NCBI GenBank assembly: GCA_021396245.1
Contig: WNYE01000038.1
Coordinates: forward strand, 1 to 64,000
Direction of reading: 5' to 3'
Source of the DNA: Sporothrix humicola
Taxonomy: Eukaryota; Ascomycota; Sordariomycetes; Ophiostomatales; Ophiostomataceae
DNA length: 64,000 nucleotides
Below, piece by piece: positions 1 through 11,029 of the stretch. Position 1 is the stretch's first letter. Each line of letters opens with the position of its first letter. The notes under the pieces are model-generated. The model did no database searches. It saw only the letters and a list, made by a program, of their open reading frames with translations, and was not told the origin of the DNA. A program made the position numbers and the translations under genes.

Positions 1-1266
1 CCCACCCCTGCCCGCGATGGGCACGAACTGGATATATGAATAATTGCATGCATGGATAGCACCTGCGTCTATATAAAAGAAAAGCACGCCCGAAGCTTAG
101 CACCACACAGCGACCAACGACTCGCTTACATTCTCTGCGTAGCCTTACGACGCCATGCGCTCCAGTTCACCACCACAAGTGGCCATCGCGGGCTACCCTT
201 AGCCGGCATAAAAGGGCTCACCGTCGGATTTATCACTCGACGGCGGAAAGGTTTCTCGCTATCGCAGCAGATCCTTTCCGCTGACAACACAGGAAATCCA
301 GTCAACTCCGCTGTGGCCACCACGCGATTCAGTGGAGTTCACGGCCGACGGGTAGCGAATGAGCTGGATTTTCGACTGAAATCGATGATACTTCTCCTAT
401 TCGACTGCCGCCTTGTGTTTGCTTTTCTTGTCCCTTGCTCCTCTCTTCGAACATTCGGAGTGTTCGGAAGAGAGTGATCTGGGATGAGATGTCGAAGCAC
501 TATTATGCATCGAACTTTTACTCCGGTTCACCACAAGATGGCCCGTCTTCTGTGTGGCCGGCTGGCCAGTTCGCGATGTCGTGGCCAAGTACCGCGACTA
601 GTCATAAGCAAGGGGAATAATAGGGGGACAGTAGACCGTAACTTATTGTCGCTGTCTTTGCTGCCCGGGCCTCACTCAGATCGATTCGGAGAGAAGAGGG
701 TTGGGCTGCAACAGTGCCTGGAGAACATATGGGCCACCAGTCTCGCCGTACCTCTACATGCTGGAATGCTTCTTTAGAATACTTACGTAGAAAGTTTTTT
801 CCCAAATACAATCTTGCCTTTGGTTTTCTTTCATATTCCATCTCGCTTGTGGAGAGTCGAACTTGCATGTTTTATTTGTGTGTCGATGGTAAATGTGCAG
901 AATGAAAACCACAAGCTTAAATGGAGACAGTGGCGGGATATGATGTAAGTGACGTTGATTTTGTGGAGAGCGGGCCTCGGGCGACATCATACAAAATTGC
1001 CGGAAATCGGACGGAGAGATTTGCGGGACACTGGCGATGACGACAGTGGAGCGGCGTGCTGCTGACATAGCGCCGCGCGTGGTATATAAAGACTGTTGGA
1101 AGTTCTGCAGCACAATGGACGCGAGATAGAATTGAAACACTGACAAGAAGTCACAAAAGGAAAGCACGACGCAGAACACGCAGCCTTTTGCCAAAACAAC
1201 ACCGCATTTTGCATCAAAAGCAACATCTCCTTTACAACAGACAAAAAGCACACCACGTCAACCAAA
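1..1266. other. Upstream spacer, no gene recognised
   Basis: No reading frame here has recognisable family features; the open frames are short and lack convincing composition. The last 200 bases are the promoter and leader of the gene starting at 1267. A gene whose body lies to the left of the window could end here, but I see nothing that supports it. Confidence 0.5.
1083..1090 (+). promoter_or_regulatory. TATA box of the 1267 gene
   Basis: TATATAAA lies about 180 bases before the ATG at 1267. The stretch between is A/C-rich and free of ATG codons in its last part, as expected for a fungal leader. Assigned from sequence and distance only. Confidence 0.5.
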
Positions 1267-2066
1267 ATGGCAAACGCGCACATTGTCGAGTTCGCCGTCT
1301 TCCGCCGAGTTAACGAAGCGACCATCAAGAGCCGCGCAGAGGCCGCAGCCAAGGTCGCTGGTCTTGTCGCACAGTACGGCGGTCAAAAGATTGAAGACGC
1401 AAATGAGAGCGTCCACATTACAGGTACGTCGACGTCGGAAGCCGAAGCCGAGACGCATCAAGGCCACCGAATCGCTTGACTCTGCTGACACCCTCTTCCA
1501 GTATGGCGCACGCCCGATAGCCGCAAAAAGTTCGCCACCTCACAACAAACGGATGCCGCACCGCTCCTTGTCGAAGTGCTTGGCGTGGAGGAGGCCGACC
1601 GCGCGACGCTGACGGCTGCGTTCGAGGCGCCGACGACAGAGGTGTTCACAGGCTACGACGCGCTGCAGTCGACATTTGCAGCCGCCGTGCGCAAGTTTGT
1701 GAGCCTCGTGAACGTACAGCCTGGTGCTGGGTACAAGGGCAGCGCCGTGCTAGAGACGGTTGAGGATGTGGCATTGGCACCGGAGGCAGTACAGGCCGCG
1801 CCGGAGCTGGTGTCGTGGGTCGGGTCCGCCGTCAAGCTGATCATTGGCTGGACAAGCCGTGAAGCACACCTAGAGGCCAAGGAGAAGGACGGACGTAAGT
1901 TTTGACTGAATGACAACCAACACCTTCCTCCCACAACCAGATGTACGCTAACGTTTCTTCTCCCAAAGCAATCAAGGATAATATCGGCCTCCTGAGAGAC
2001 GGACGCAAGGCCGCAGACCTGTACCACGTCAAGTTGCAGAAGCTCGACTCGCCAACAAGCGAGTAG
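1267..2066 (+). CDS. Small protein, possible dimeric alpha-beta barrel fold
   Basis: Three exons, 1267..1423, 1502..1894 and 1969..2066, join in frame to 215 residues. Both introns (78 and 74 bases) have GT...AG ends (GTACGT and GTAAGT donors). The start has a good fungal context (CCAAAATGG), with a TATA box upstream. The chain opens with a short beta-like segment (HIVEFAVFRR), a helix rich in Ala and Lys, then an ITVWRTPDSRKKF segment, and repeats a similar layout after residue 110. This resembles the ABM/EthD-type dimeric alpha-beta barrel proteins that are common and uncharacterised in fungi. That assignment is inference from pattern only. There is no signal peptide and no membrane segment, so a cytosolic protein is likely. 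I do not recognise a catalytic motif and give no function. Confidence 0.8.
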
Positions 2067-3491
2067 GTTTCACGGTCGTGAAGCTGCCCGCATCCGTCAC
2101 TTGTTCATCCTTATGGCCCCCGTACTCCGATGTCAAAATACTGGACAGAGCTTGCCGCACAAGGTTTGGGGAAGTAATGTCCAATTCTACACAGCTAGCA
2201 CCCTTTGATGGTTGAAATTTATCAATAAACAGCGATTCACCAGGGAAGATTCCACGCCATCTCTCGGGAAATTGTGACTGCTCTTTTTTTAGAATCGCTA
2301 AAATGGCGAGTGGATAGGCGAAATGATCGAGAAAATATCTAGACCCAAACAAAACAATAAACATACAAAAATCAGAAGCAATCAGAACAAAAAAAAAAAA
2401 AAATCAAATTGATCCAAAAGATCCATTGAAATGATCCAAGAGCAAGTGCAAAAGGAGATTTGTGGGCGATTTTGTGGATGTTAGGTGGATGTTTTCCAAG
2501 ATGGAGCAGATGCCAGCCGAGCTTGGGCCAAGTCAGTCACCCATACAGATGGAGGACGAATCGCAAAAGGGATTTGACGGTCAAGAAACGGAGCCGTTGA
2601 AGGATGTACGAAGTATTACTCCGTACTGTGTAGTAATTTTTGTGTACCGTACTTAACACCTTGGCACTGTGCCAGTGTAGTGTGCGAATATGATGGATAA
2701 GGGTATTACTTGAGTTTCATTTGGGGGGCAGTTGCAGTGGGCCGATCTGCTGGGATTCTGAGGTTGGGGAGATGAGATGCACGCCAGCAGGGGTCTCTTC
2801 CTCCTGGAATAATCGTGGGAGTTTATGCCCCAATTTGCTGTGTAGTTGCTTGAAGGTTGACGCGTCCACGATGTACCGCCGCCTGATATTTATTAGGGCG
2901 GAGGACTATCAAGATGCTCACATTTTCGAGCTCCGTCCCGGACCCGGAGCACTGCCGGCAACGGAATATTACAAACCTCGTAATACTTGTTCATCGAGCT
3001 ATTCAAAGAAATGATCACGTTGGATGCAGATTTGCCTTTTATATATCCCTGGCTTTTTTCCCTCGATGAATGAAAATAAAAATAGTTCTCAATTCATTTC
3101 TCTAAAAAGAGTTATTACAGCGTTGATCTCCTGAAGAGACACCCTCGCCACTGACAAACATCCTTGCGCAGGCACGTTTTGACCGAGACAGGACGTGGCT
3201 AGGGATATGTCTCTTTTGTTTCTGGGCAGGGATTGTCAGCGGCCAGACCCTTCGTCCTTTTGAATCAAAAAGTCTTGTTTCTTGTCAGTATTATCGGGCC
3301 TTGCCTTGCATTCTAATTTATCTCTGGCAGTTTCGCCCAAATCGGCTCTTTTGCCGTGATCCCGGCTATCCAGACTTTTGAATATCAAGGCGACGACGCA
3401 TTTTGTCCAGTTTGTTTCCCTTTCCCTTTCCCTTCCCCGCTTCCATTCTTCTGTCTATGGAGGTACGACGCACTACTCCGTACGGAGGTCG

Positions 3492-3515
3492 CTACCAAAA
3501 GTCTTGTCCCACCGC
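3492..3515 (+). repeat. Left terminal inverted repeat of the MITE
   Basis: These 24 bases are the exact reverse complement of 3736..3759. Immediately outside, at 3474..3489, lies TACTCCGTACGGAGGT, a near-perfect palindrome that has no counterpart at the right end. Confidence 0.85.
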
Positions 3516-3758
3516 CTTTCTGGAGCAAGTCTGTATAGGGTTTAGCGCCAAAGTGTTGAAAACAGCTTGCACACTGTATTTATACAGTGCTTTATCCACT
3601 GTACGTTAGCAGGGTTCTCGCTAAAGAAAATCGCTGGAGTAATTTTGCTTCAGGTGAATAAGTCGCTAAGCTTCAGGGATTAAATACAGTGGGACAAAAT
3701 TTATTGGCACTGGATTCTGCCTGACAAATGTGAAAGCGGTGGGACAAGACTTTTGGTA
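3493..3758. mobile_element. Mariner-like miniature inverted-repeat element (MITE)
   Basis: Perfect 24-base inverted repeats lie at 3492..3515 and 3736..3759. Their core is CCAAAAGTCTTGTCCCACC, and after one mismatch they continue for four more bases (CTTTC/GAAAG). Each repeat is flanked by TA (3493-3494 and 3757-3758), the target duplication expected for Tc1/mariner-type insertion. The element spans about 266 bases and has no coding capacity, so it would depend on a transposase elsewhere. Inside are four copies of TACAGTG in alternating orientation, suggesting nested or rearranged ends. A family name would need a genome-wide search. Confidence 0.7.
3572..3691. repeat. Four alternating TACAGTG/CACTGTA blocks inside the MITE
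   Basis: CACTGTA at 3572-3578, TACAGTG at 3583-3589, CACTGTA at 3597-3603 and TACAGTG at 3685-3691. The last continues as TACAGTGGGACAAAATTTA, which looks like a mariner-type terminus (TA followed by CAGTGG). This suggests a second, older element nested in or fused with the first. Confidence 0.5.
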
Positions 3759-3759
3759 G
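3736..3759 (-). repeat. Right terminal inverted repeat of the MITE
   Basis: Exact reverse complement of 3492..3515. The outer flank contains GCGTCGTA (about 3763-3770), whose reverse complement TACGACGC also occurs outside the left repeat near 3463. Short flanking similarity may therefore extend the inverted symmetry. Confidence 0.85.
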
Positions 3760-6539
3760 GAAGCGTCGTACTTATTATGATTCTGCCCTGTCTGAGTCGC
3801 CTGTCAACTTGTTTGTCCTCCGTAATTACCCAGTATTTGTCGGCCCTTCGTCTATTGCGCCACGCGTTTGTGTGTGGCACTGAGACTTGGATCAACGCTG
3901 CCAACATTGGGCTGCCTTGCCAGCCAACGCTTGGCATGCTGGCGCCCGTATGGGGAACATTGTAGTGCCAACATGCAAATTTCAAAGAAAAATTACATCT
4001 CGGCATGTTGTGACACTCGATACCTTCTCACAGTCAATAATTTCTCAATAATTCTCCCTTCCTTTGCAAAGGGACAAATGACAGTAAAATATTTGACTCG
4101 TAGCATTACAAGGAAAGACTAAAACGCAATACGGAGTATGGGGATGCATATTGATTGGGAGGAAAGGCCGGTGTCATTCGCCCTCTAAAAGGCATCAACA
4201 GAGTCACGAATGACGACTGAGAAACAAATGCTGTCGCGTTTGTGGTTCTCGGGCTTGCACCGTCGACCCCTCGGACATCGTTGCTTTTCACCTGTCTCCT
4301 TATTTCTTCCCATTTAATTCCACAACATGGGCAGAGTCTCTGGCAGACAATAAATAGCCCCTTCTCCCTTCTTGGCGAGTGAGACTTTGGCCTCACATCG
4401 CGACACAATACCAAAAAAATTAATAAATAAATAGCGAAACGGAGACTCTATCACACCGTTTTGGAGCAAATATTCGAGCGCTGTCTGTCGAGTATTTCAA
4501 AAGTATTCTTGGCATGCGACGTAAGAAATAAGCTTGGCCCTGGTCGAGACCGTCTGCATAAGAAGGTGGAAGAAGTGAAAGAAAAAGGAGCGAAAAGACG
4601 AATGAAAAACAAGAAAACATTTCGGTAAGCTCTTTGTGCCTCCTTACAAAGGATGCGGGCTTCCGCGGAGGGGCTGCCTCCAAGACGATCACCGACCAGT
4701 CCATGAAGCTCACGAGAAAAAGGCCGTCTTTCGAGTACCTGTAGTTTTTGTTCATGGGCTTGATTTGACTGGTGCAGATGGCAAACTGCTGGCAAGCCAC
4801 ATCTTACAAGAGATGACGCGGGAGGAGGTCGGGGCTTGTTTGCATCATGAGTTCTCCGACGGCTGACGATTTTTTACCAAATCTGGATCTGAGAAGAAGG
4901 AGAGAGACACATAGCCGTTGGTGAGAATGATAGTGGCGTTTTTGTACACCCGCCACATCCATGGTGACCCTCTCAGGCGTTTCTGAACGGCTGTGTGCAA
5001 GTGTGACCAAGGAAAAGTGTAAATACCAGATTTACTGTGTAAGAGAGAGAAAAAAAGTCTATTCGACGACCATGGAGAAACGGAGATACAAATGGCAATA
5101 TCAAAGCAACTGCTGATCTTCTTCCAAGGCTCTTTCCCTTTCCTTTTCCAGTTTCCCACGATCGGGTTTCTTTGTTTGGTCCTCCTCCTCCTTCCCTTTT
5201 CCACACCCACCGGCGCGTTCGTTCCTGCCGTGCCTGGTGGTGCCTGACCCTGTCGAGCCTACCTTGTTCGGTTGTGGCTGAGCCAGTTCGGTCCACTATG
5301 CAGGAAGCAGCTCTCCAGGCGCTCCAAGACCCTCCCATAAAAGCGCTCATGGCGACCCATGCAGGCACGCCCGACCAGGCGCCCGCTTCGCGTGTGCAGA
5401 AAGAATGCATCCAAAACTTTAAACCAGGAGGTGGACGGGCTTCAGTGGCTCGAGTGGGACATTTTGGCCGTGCGACCAGGGACAGGCTGGGACCAAAGAC
5501 GCTAAGAGCTCTAGGGCCAATAAGGCCAGTGGAAAAAGCCGACGGAAAGCACGAATCAGGCCCGAAAAGGAAAAGAGCAGCATAGACAGGAGCTAACGAC
5601 AAGAGGAAATGGGCAGGAGCAAACAGAATTCAAAAGGGAAAGAAAACAGAGAACAAAATAAAAAAAGAAAACAACGCTTGCTCAGGGGCTCCACCCACAC
5701 CTGAACCACCCGCCAGCCCCTGGCAAGCGTTTTCCCCTTTCCCCTTTTTCTAATCTTACGGCGTGCAGAACTGCAGCAAAAGAGAGGCTCCAGACGAAAA
5801 AGTCCTCACTGCAGGGCCCCGCGAGTACCTTCTTTCGACAAACGGTTTCGCGTCTAAAATACATTGCCTGAAAAACGGCGGGCGAGAAAGGTAACCAGAG
5901 CGATATCCAGGGCCACACCCCAGTATGCAACATGCAACTGTTTGTCTGAGTCTGTTTCTGGTGGTGCAGAAAGAAAACGGCCAGACAGCAGTGACAGCCG
6001 CGGCCGACAGATCGCTGCATGCTTGCTGCAAGGTCCCACTGAAGAAAATGAGAGCCTGTCAAGGACGATCTCCACTCGAGGGGGCGAACAAAGGCAAGAC
6101 AGCGCCCGTGTCGTCCGAAGCTCCCCTGGAACAAGCGGGAAGGGCGTGGTCTGGCATGGCCTGGGCAAGGCCTAGGCCACCAAGCTAACCGTCTGGACCG
6201 GAGCATTGGTGTCTTTTTTGGCGTTTGGTGCCTGCGCCGAAGGATGGCTGGCTGGGTCCAAGACCCCAATGCCATTCGAAGGCGCCATATTTCATCGTGA
6301 GGCGCAAAACGGTCCTGTTTGGGGCTTCCCTATTCCCCTTCTGCCCCCGGCCCTCCACCCCATTGGCGTTAAACGTTGGGTTGCAGTGAGGAAGGATCGC
6401 AAACTGAGGCACGCCCAGTCAGAGTTTTCCCCCTTGGCTGGCCTGGTTCGCTTGCCTTTTTTGCCCCGGCGCTATGTTCGTCGTGTGATGGCGGTTGATG
6501 GAAAGGGACGGGCACCGCCCGTTTTGGAAATCGGTTCTC

Positions 6540-6800
6540 TCTCATATTGCCCGCACGCCCTCACTCTCTTTTCCCTCTTCTTCCTTTTTCTTCTTTCCTC
6601 TTTCTTTTCCTCCCTTGCTTCGGATCTTCAGCCTCTTTCTGGAACACACTCTCTTACTTTTGTTTTATACAAATACCACATTCCTTCGCTCCTTTCGGCC
6701 TGGCCCTTTTCTTCTTCGTCTCTCATTACTATTCTTATATATCATCGTCTCGACATCTTCGTCACCTTGTTTCGATCTTCACATCTAACTGTCTACTCTC
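6540..6800 (+). promoter_or_regulatory. Pyrimidine-rich promoter tract of the Kre9-like gene
   Basis: Several hundred bases are nearly all C and T on the coding strand, ending about 120 bases before the ATG at 6922. CT-rich tracts of this kind sit just upstream of transcription starts in strongly expressed genes of filamentous fungi. Confidence 0.5.
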
Positions 6801-6921
6801 GTTAACAAACGTCGCAAATTACTTGTTCTTGTTCCTCTATCAACATCTTTGTTCGACTATCACTCGCTCATTTTCTCCAACAAGTCACCAACTATCAACC
6901 TCTACCTTGACAACCTTCAAA

Positions 6922-7728
6922 ATGCGTTACTCTTTCGCCTCTATCCTGGCTCTTGCCACCGCCGTCCTGGCCCAGACTGACAACTTCGACGTTATCAGCA
7001 AGCCCACTGACGGCTCCGTTGTCCCTGCTGGCGAGACCTACACCATTGTCTGGGCTCCCACTGCTGAGTACAACAACGACACCATCACCCTGACCCTGCT
7101 GGGCGGTGCCACCTCCAAGACTCTGCAGACCGTTTCCGTCATCAAGGGTAAGTTGGCGAGGGAAAATGAAAGAATTGAACGAAATCCTGTGTACATTTGC
7201 TAACATCATTTTTCAGCCGGTGTTGCCAACTCTGCTGGCGAGTACGACTGGTCTGTCGCTAAGACCCTGGGCAAGGACGCCACCTACGGCATTCAGATCA
7301 CCCTCGACTCGGACCCCAGCATCTTGGAGTACTCTTTCCCCTTCACCATCTCTGGCGGCGGTGCTGCTTCCTCGTCTTCGTCTAGCGCTTCTTCGGCCTC
7401 TAGCTCCGCTGCTTCCAGCACCGGCAAGACCACCACCACCTCGTCTTCTTCGTCCTCGTCCGTCAAGACCACCGAGGTCTCGTCCACCTCTAGCTCTGCT
7501 GCCCAGACTACCCTGACCACCCAGACCTCGGTTGCTGGCAACGGCACCATCACCACCTCCAAGCCCAGCGGCTCCAAGACCGTCGTCACTGCTACCCACA
7601 CCGCCACCAAGTCGGGCTCGGCTGCCTCTGGCACCGCCTCGACTGTCACCACCAACGACGCTAAGACCCTCGGTGGCTCTCTCGTCACCCTGGTCGGTGG
7701 TCTGGCCGTCGCCTTCTTCGCTCTGTAG
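6922..7728 (+). CDS. Kre9/Knh1-like GPI-anchored Ser/Thr-rich cell-wall protein
   Basis: Exons 6922..7147 and 7217..7728 (intron 69 bases, GTAAGT donor, TTTCAG acceptor) give 245 residues. Residues 1-18 are a signal peptide ending ALA. Residues 20-120 match the Kre9/Knh1 N-terminal domain pattern: an ISKPTDGSVVPAGETYTIVW opening and a closing YSFPFTISG. Residues 121-220 are almost all Ser, Thr and Ala and would be heavily O-mannosylated. The last 20 residues are a hydrophobic tail with no charge, as in GPI-attachment signals. Members of this family are cell-wall proteins linked in yeast to beta-1,6-glucan. Codons are strongly biased to C-ending forms, suggesting high expression. A longer open frame begins upstream at 6547, but it runs through the pyrimidine-rich promoter; the ATG at 6922 directly precedes the signal peptide. 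The Pmt4-type enzyme at 45.5 kb would modify this class of protein. Confidence 0.9.
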
Positions 7729-10001
7729 ATGGATTTCGAATTTGTTTTTGAATGATTTTTATGGAGACCGATGCAGGCATCAGTGAATGGCTCGTTGGTG
7801 CATCAACGGGTGCGTTTGAAGGGGTAGTTTGATGGAGAAAACGACGAATATGGCTTTATAGACGTTGGAAGTTGTGGCTTTTTTGAGCTTTGTGCCTTTA
7901 TTTTTTTCTTCTTCTACCCTGTTGTCACACATTGCACATACCCCTCATTTTTGATACCATTGCGAGGTTGACAGCAGACTTCTTTTTTCAATTCTACGAG
8001 CTGCCCCCTACAAAAGGGCGGCTCCCCTTTATTTTCTTCTTACACCTTCTCTTTTTTTCACGTCTTGTTTGTTCTAAACTCATTTGGTCACGGGATTCAC
8101 TGGGCTCTAATACTCCTTTGTTTGCTATCTGCATACATTACGTCGGTTTCTTTTGCATTTACATCATTTTTTCTCCACACGATTTATATATTTTTTGTAT
8201 CATAAACTCATGCGAGAAAAAACCATAAAAGATTAAAAACCCCAAACTAAATGTTGTTTTATTAATCGTGACTGTTGGTTGTCAAGGTTGCCCGTTATTG
8301 CGTTTCTGACATCGTCTTATGCTTAAATGTCGGTTTCTCGTATTCACGGCTTCCCCCTCCCTTGAAAGTTGCAGATCTGCCGTCGGACGAAGAAATCGTA
8401 GCCATCTGTGTTGGGCGCCTCCGTCCCTAGATCTAAGCTCCGGTGTGTGCTTGTGACCAGGAATATGGCAAAACCCCAGGTCTGACCTGCGTGATCGACA
8501 AAACCGCATCCATCCAGGAACCAGGATTCCAGGATTTCTGCAGGTACTCCCGCACACAGCCGTGCAGTCCTTGTGTTCGCATCATAGGCTTTTATTTAAA
8601 ATAAAAAACCCTGGTTCCTGCTTGTTATATAATACGATTCGTAATTCTTCAACCCGTTTGTCCTTAATAGTGACACGATCGATCATTGATTTACTCCGTC
8701 TCGCATGGTTTTCTATACTTTGATATCGGCTGTTTTAAAGCTTCATTTATTTGCGAGGATGTCCTCTTTAGGGCTTTTTTTTTTGACCCCGCGTTTTTTT
8801 TCCAATTCTGCATCCGCTCATGCTCATATCACTCGATCATCCCATAAAAAAGGATCCAAAGAGAGGATGCGTGCAGGTCGGATTGCACAACCGCAAATTG
8901 CGATGCAGGAACACTTGTGCCTGACATGTTCAGGTGACGGATGTGACAGGCTGGGTTGTTTTATCTTCTTTCGTGCTCTGTCGCCTCTTCGCACCTCTTG
9001 GTGCCTTGGCTGTGCTTCTTTGTACGACAGTGCCCAGTCCTGACCCAGGCGAGCAATCCTGTGCTCGGCAGATACCAATTAAAATTATGTCTCGCCATGC
9101 AAGACCATCCTTTGTATTGCCATCCTCTCTCGCTGCTTCTTCTTTTTCTCTGTCTTGTCTTTTCGGCGTGTCCCGGCGCAAAACAGCAGAAACACAAATG
9201 CACAAGGGATGCCAAAGTAGGCGAGATGATAGTTAGAGACAATGGCACAGTATCGTAGACAAGTCCTTTTTACGCGTGATCATGATCTTGTGACCGGTCG
9301 CGTTTACATAGTTTGCCATGTCTTCCTTAATTTTGTCTTTTTCTCTCGTCCTCCAGGCACATTATTATGCAACTCTCCCAAAGAACTGAGACAAGGACAG
9401 GGACGCATGCCGCCTGCGCAAGGTAAGGCAGTCCATATGTACTCAAATATCTTCATATATTCTTGCGCACAATGAATACAGCGCAACGTGGATCTAATGA
9501 ACTGTCCGGAAGTGCACCATGCTTTTTTGACTTTAAGCCACAAAAAGAGCCAATATTTTTGTCCATGCTGCGTACGAGAGAGAGAGAGGGAGAGTCATCC
9601 CCTCCAGAGGGTCATTTGTCTCACAGAAAATCACCAGCCCACGGCCGGAACATATCGAATGTGTTTGTCCATCGTGGCTTTTCTTGTGCATTTTTGTGCT
9701 CTTCCTTTTCTTCTCCTATTTTTTGTACTACAAAAGAATGTCTCTGTGCAAAGAAGCTTAAAGAGGAAAAGGGGAACACGGAGACTGATAAAAAGGGGGG
9801 AGGAGCCACGCGTTGTTCTCCAGGAAAGATCTTGACCAGCCCATCTATCCATCTATATCAACATCTCCTGTTTCCTTCAACAGTGACCGCAACTGTGCGT
9901 CTCCTTGCCACGTTTTTGTCCTTCTCGCAAAGAGACACGCTGCCCCCTGCCACGTCCGCTCACCTTGATCTTACTTAGTTGCGTAGACATTCGCTTTCAA
10001 A
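7729..10001. other. Spacer between Kre9-like and CVNH genes
   Basis: No gene supported. The region is T-rich on the plus strand just after the Kre9-like stop and contains many short overlapping frames on both strands without recognisable features. The last 150 bases hold the leader of the CVNH gene. Confidence 0.55.
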
Positions 10002-10688
10002 ATGCCATCTTCATCGAACAGCGGGCGACTTCCGGCCCTCGTCTCTCTTGCCGCCGCCCTCACTGCCATCCCTCAACCCGCTGCCGGCCAGCTCGCCTTT
10101 GCCGGCTCGTGCAATGTCCAGACGGCCCAGCTGAGCGAGAACTATCTCGGCATGTACTGCAACAACGACAATACGGCGTCCTTTGGATACAACTGGACTT
10201 GGTGGGTCCCTTCAACTGATTAATAACAAGGCATATAGTGACTGACGACATCCAGGATCGACCTCGATACGTGCATCGCTAATAGCAACGGCAAGTTGGT
10301 TGGAAAGAAAAAGTAGGTTTGCAGCGTACTCTAGATGTAAAGATAGCTGCTTACATTACACTCAGTGGCAACTTCCAGAAATCCTGCTCGAAATGCACAA
10401 CCTCTCTGTCGCGCCTTCCTGCCAACGCCCACGCTGCCGGCCGCACTGGCTCAGAGGTCTACAAGAGCGGCCTGACACTCGGCCTCAAGTGCACCTGCCT
10501 CAGCGGACACGCACGCGTCCCCGTGAGCAGCACTCTGGACTTGAGTAGGTAACAGCTAGTCTTCAACGATATTTACATCCAGTACTGACACACACTTAGA
10601 CACTGTTATCGTCGATGTTGACGGAGCGATGGGATGCTATGGCCACCTCGGCAATAAGACCCTTCGGGGTCCGCTGCCGAAGCACTGA
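10002..10688 (+). CDS. Secreted CVNH (cyanovirin-N homology) domain protein
   Basis: Four exons, 10002..10201, 10256..10312, 10366..10544 and 10600..10688, separated by very short introns of 54, 53 and 55 bases, encode 174 residues. Residues 1-29 are a signal peptide (Ala/Leu-rich, ending AAG). The remainder has the CVNH layout: SCNVQTAQLSENYLGMYC, then WIDLDTCIANSNGKL, a GNFQKSCSKC stretch, a LKCTC strand, and LDLNTVIVDVDGAMGCYG. The paired LDL-T and N-NG-L motifs are the hallmarks of the fold. CVNH proteins are small carbohydrate-binding proteins; fungal members are often secreted. The phases of all three introns restore these motifs exactly, which supports the model. Its stop faces that of the receptor gene on the minus strand, 341 bases away. 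The sugar ligand cannot be predicted. Confidence 0.9.
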
Positions 10689-11029
10689 ATTGGACATGTT
10701 AGGGATATAAAGCAGGGGAGGATGGAGGATAAGTAACAGAGGAAGACGGCCGTTGGATTTCATTTCACCTTGTCATAATATTTTATTGTACCAATGCAAT
10801 CAATAGTAGAGTAATTTTAAAGTAACAGAAGATAATTGATTCATTAATAGGAATGAAAATGACAGACAAATGAGAGCAAAGTAGGACTACTACATTTCAT
10901 GGTATATGCACAGCACAAGCTATTAGAGGAGGATTATATCATTAACAAATCTGCGTGCAGACACAAAAGTAGGCCGCCCGGTGAGTGCCTGCAAACACAG
11001 GCCAGGCGCGAAGTTATAGCGGTCCGAGG
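10689..11029. other. Short convergent 3' spacer
   Basis: AT-rich spacer between the stops of the CVNH gene (plus) and the receptor gene (minus). It presumably carries both 3' ends. Nothing else seen. Confidence 0.6.

Larger units (their letters stand above)
2067..6921. other. Long spacer, AT-richer first half, CT-rich end
   Basis: No gene is supported over about 4.9 kb. The first part (2.1-4.2 kb) is AT-richer, has an A15 run near 2390, three copies of TACGGAGTA and a miniature inverted-repeat element at 3474-3765. The last 400 bases are strongly pyrimidine-rich on the plus strand and form the promoter and leader of the Kre9-like gene. Open frames at 5172-5585 (plus) and 5682-6275 (minus) look like chance. 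Confidence 0.55.

Noticed and set aside
5172..6275. Open frames of 137 (plus) and 197 (minus) codons
   Set aside because: Overlapping frames in GC-rich spacer, no splice-supported continuation and no recognisable motifs.
6547..6921. N-terminal extension of the Kre9-like protein
   Set aside because: The frame is open upstream, but it is CT-rich promoter sequence. The signal peptide begins exactly at the ATG at 6922.
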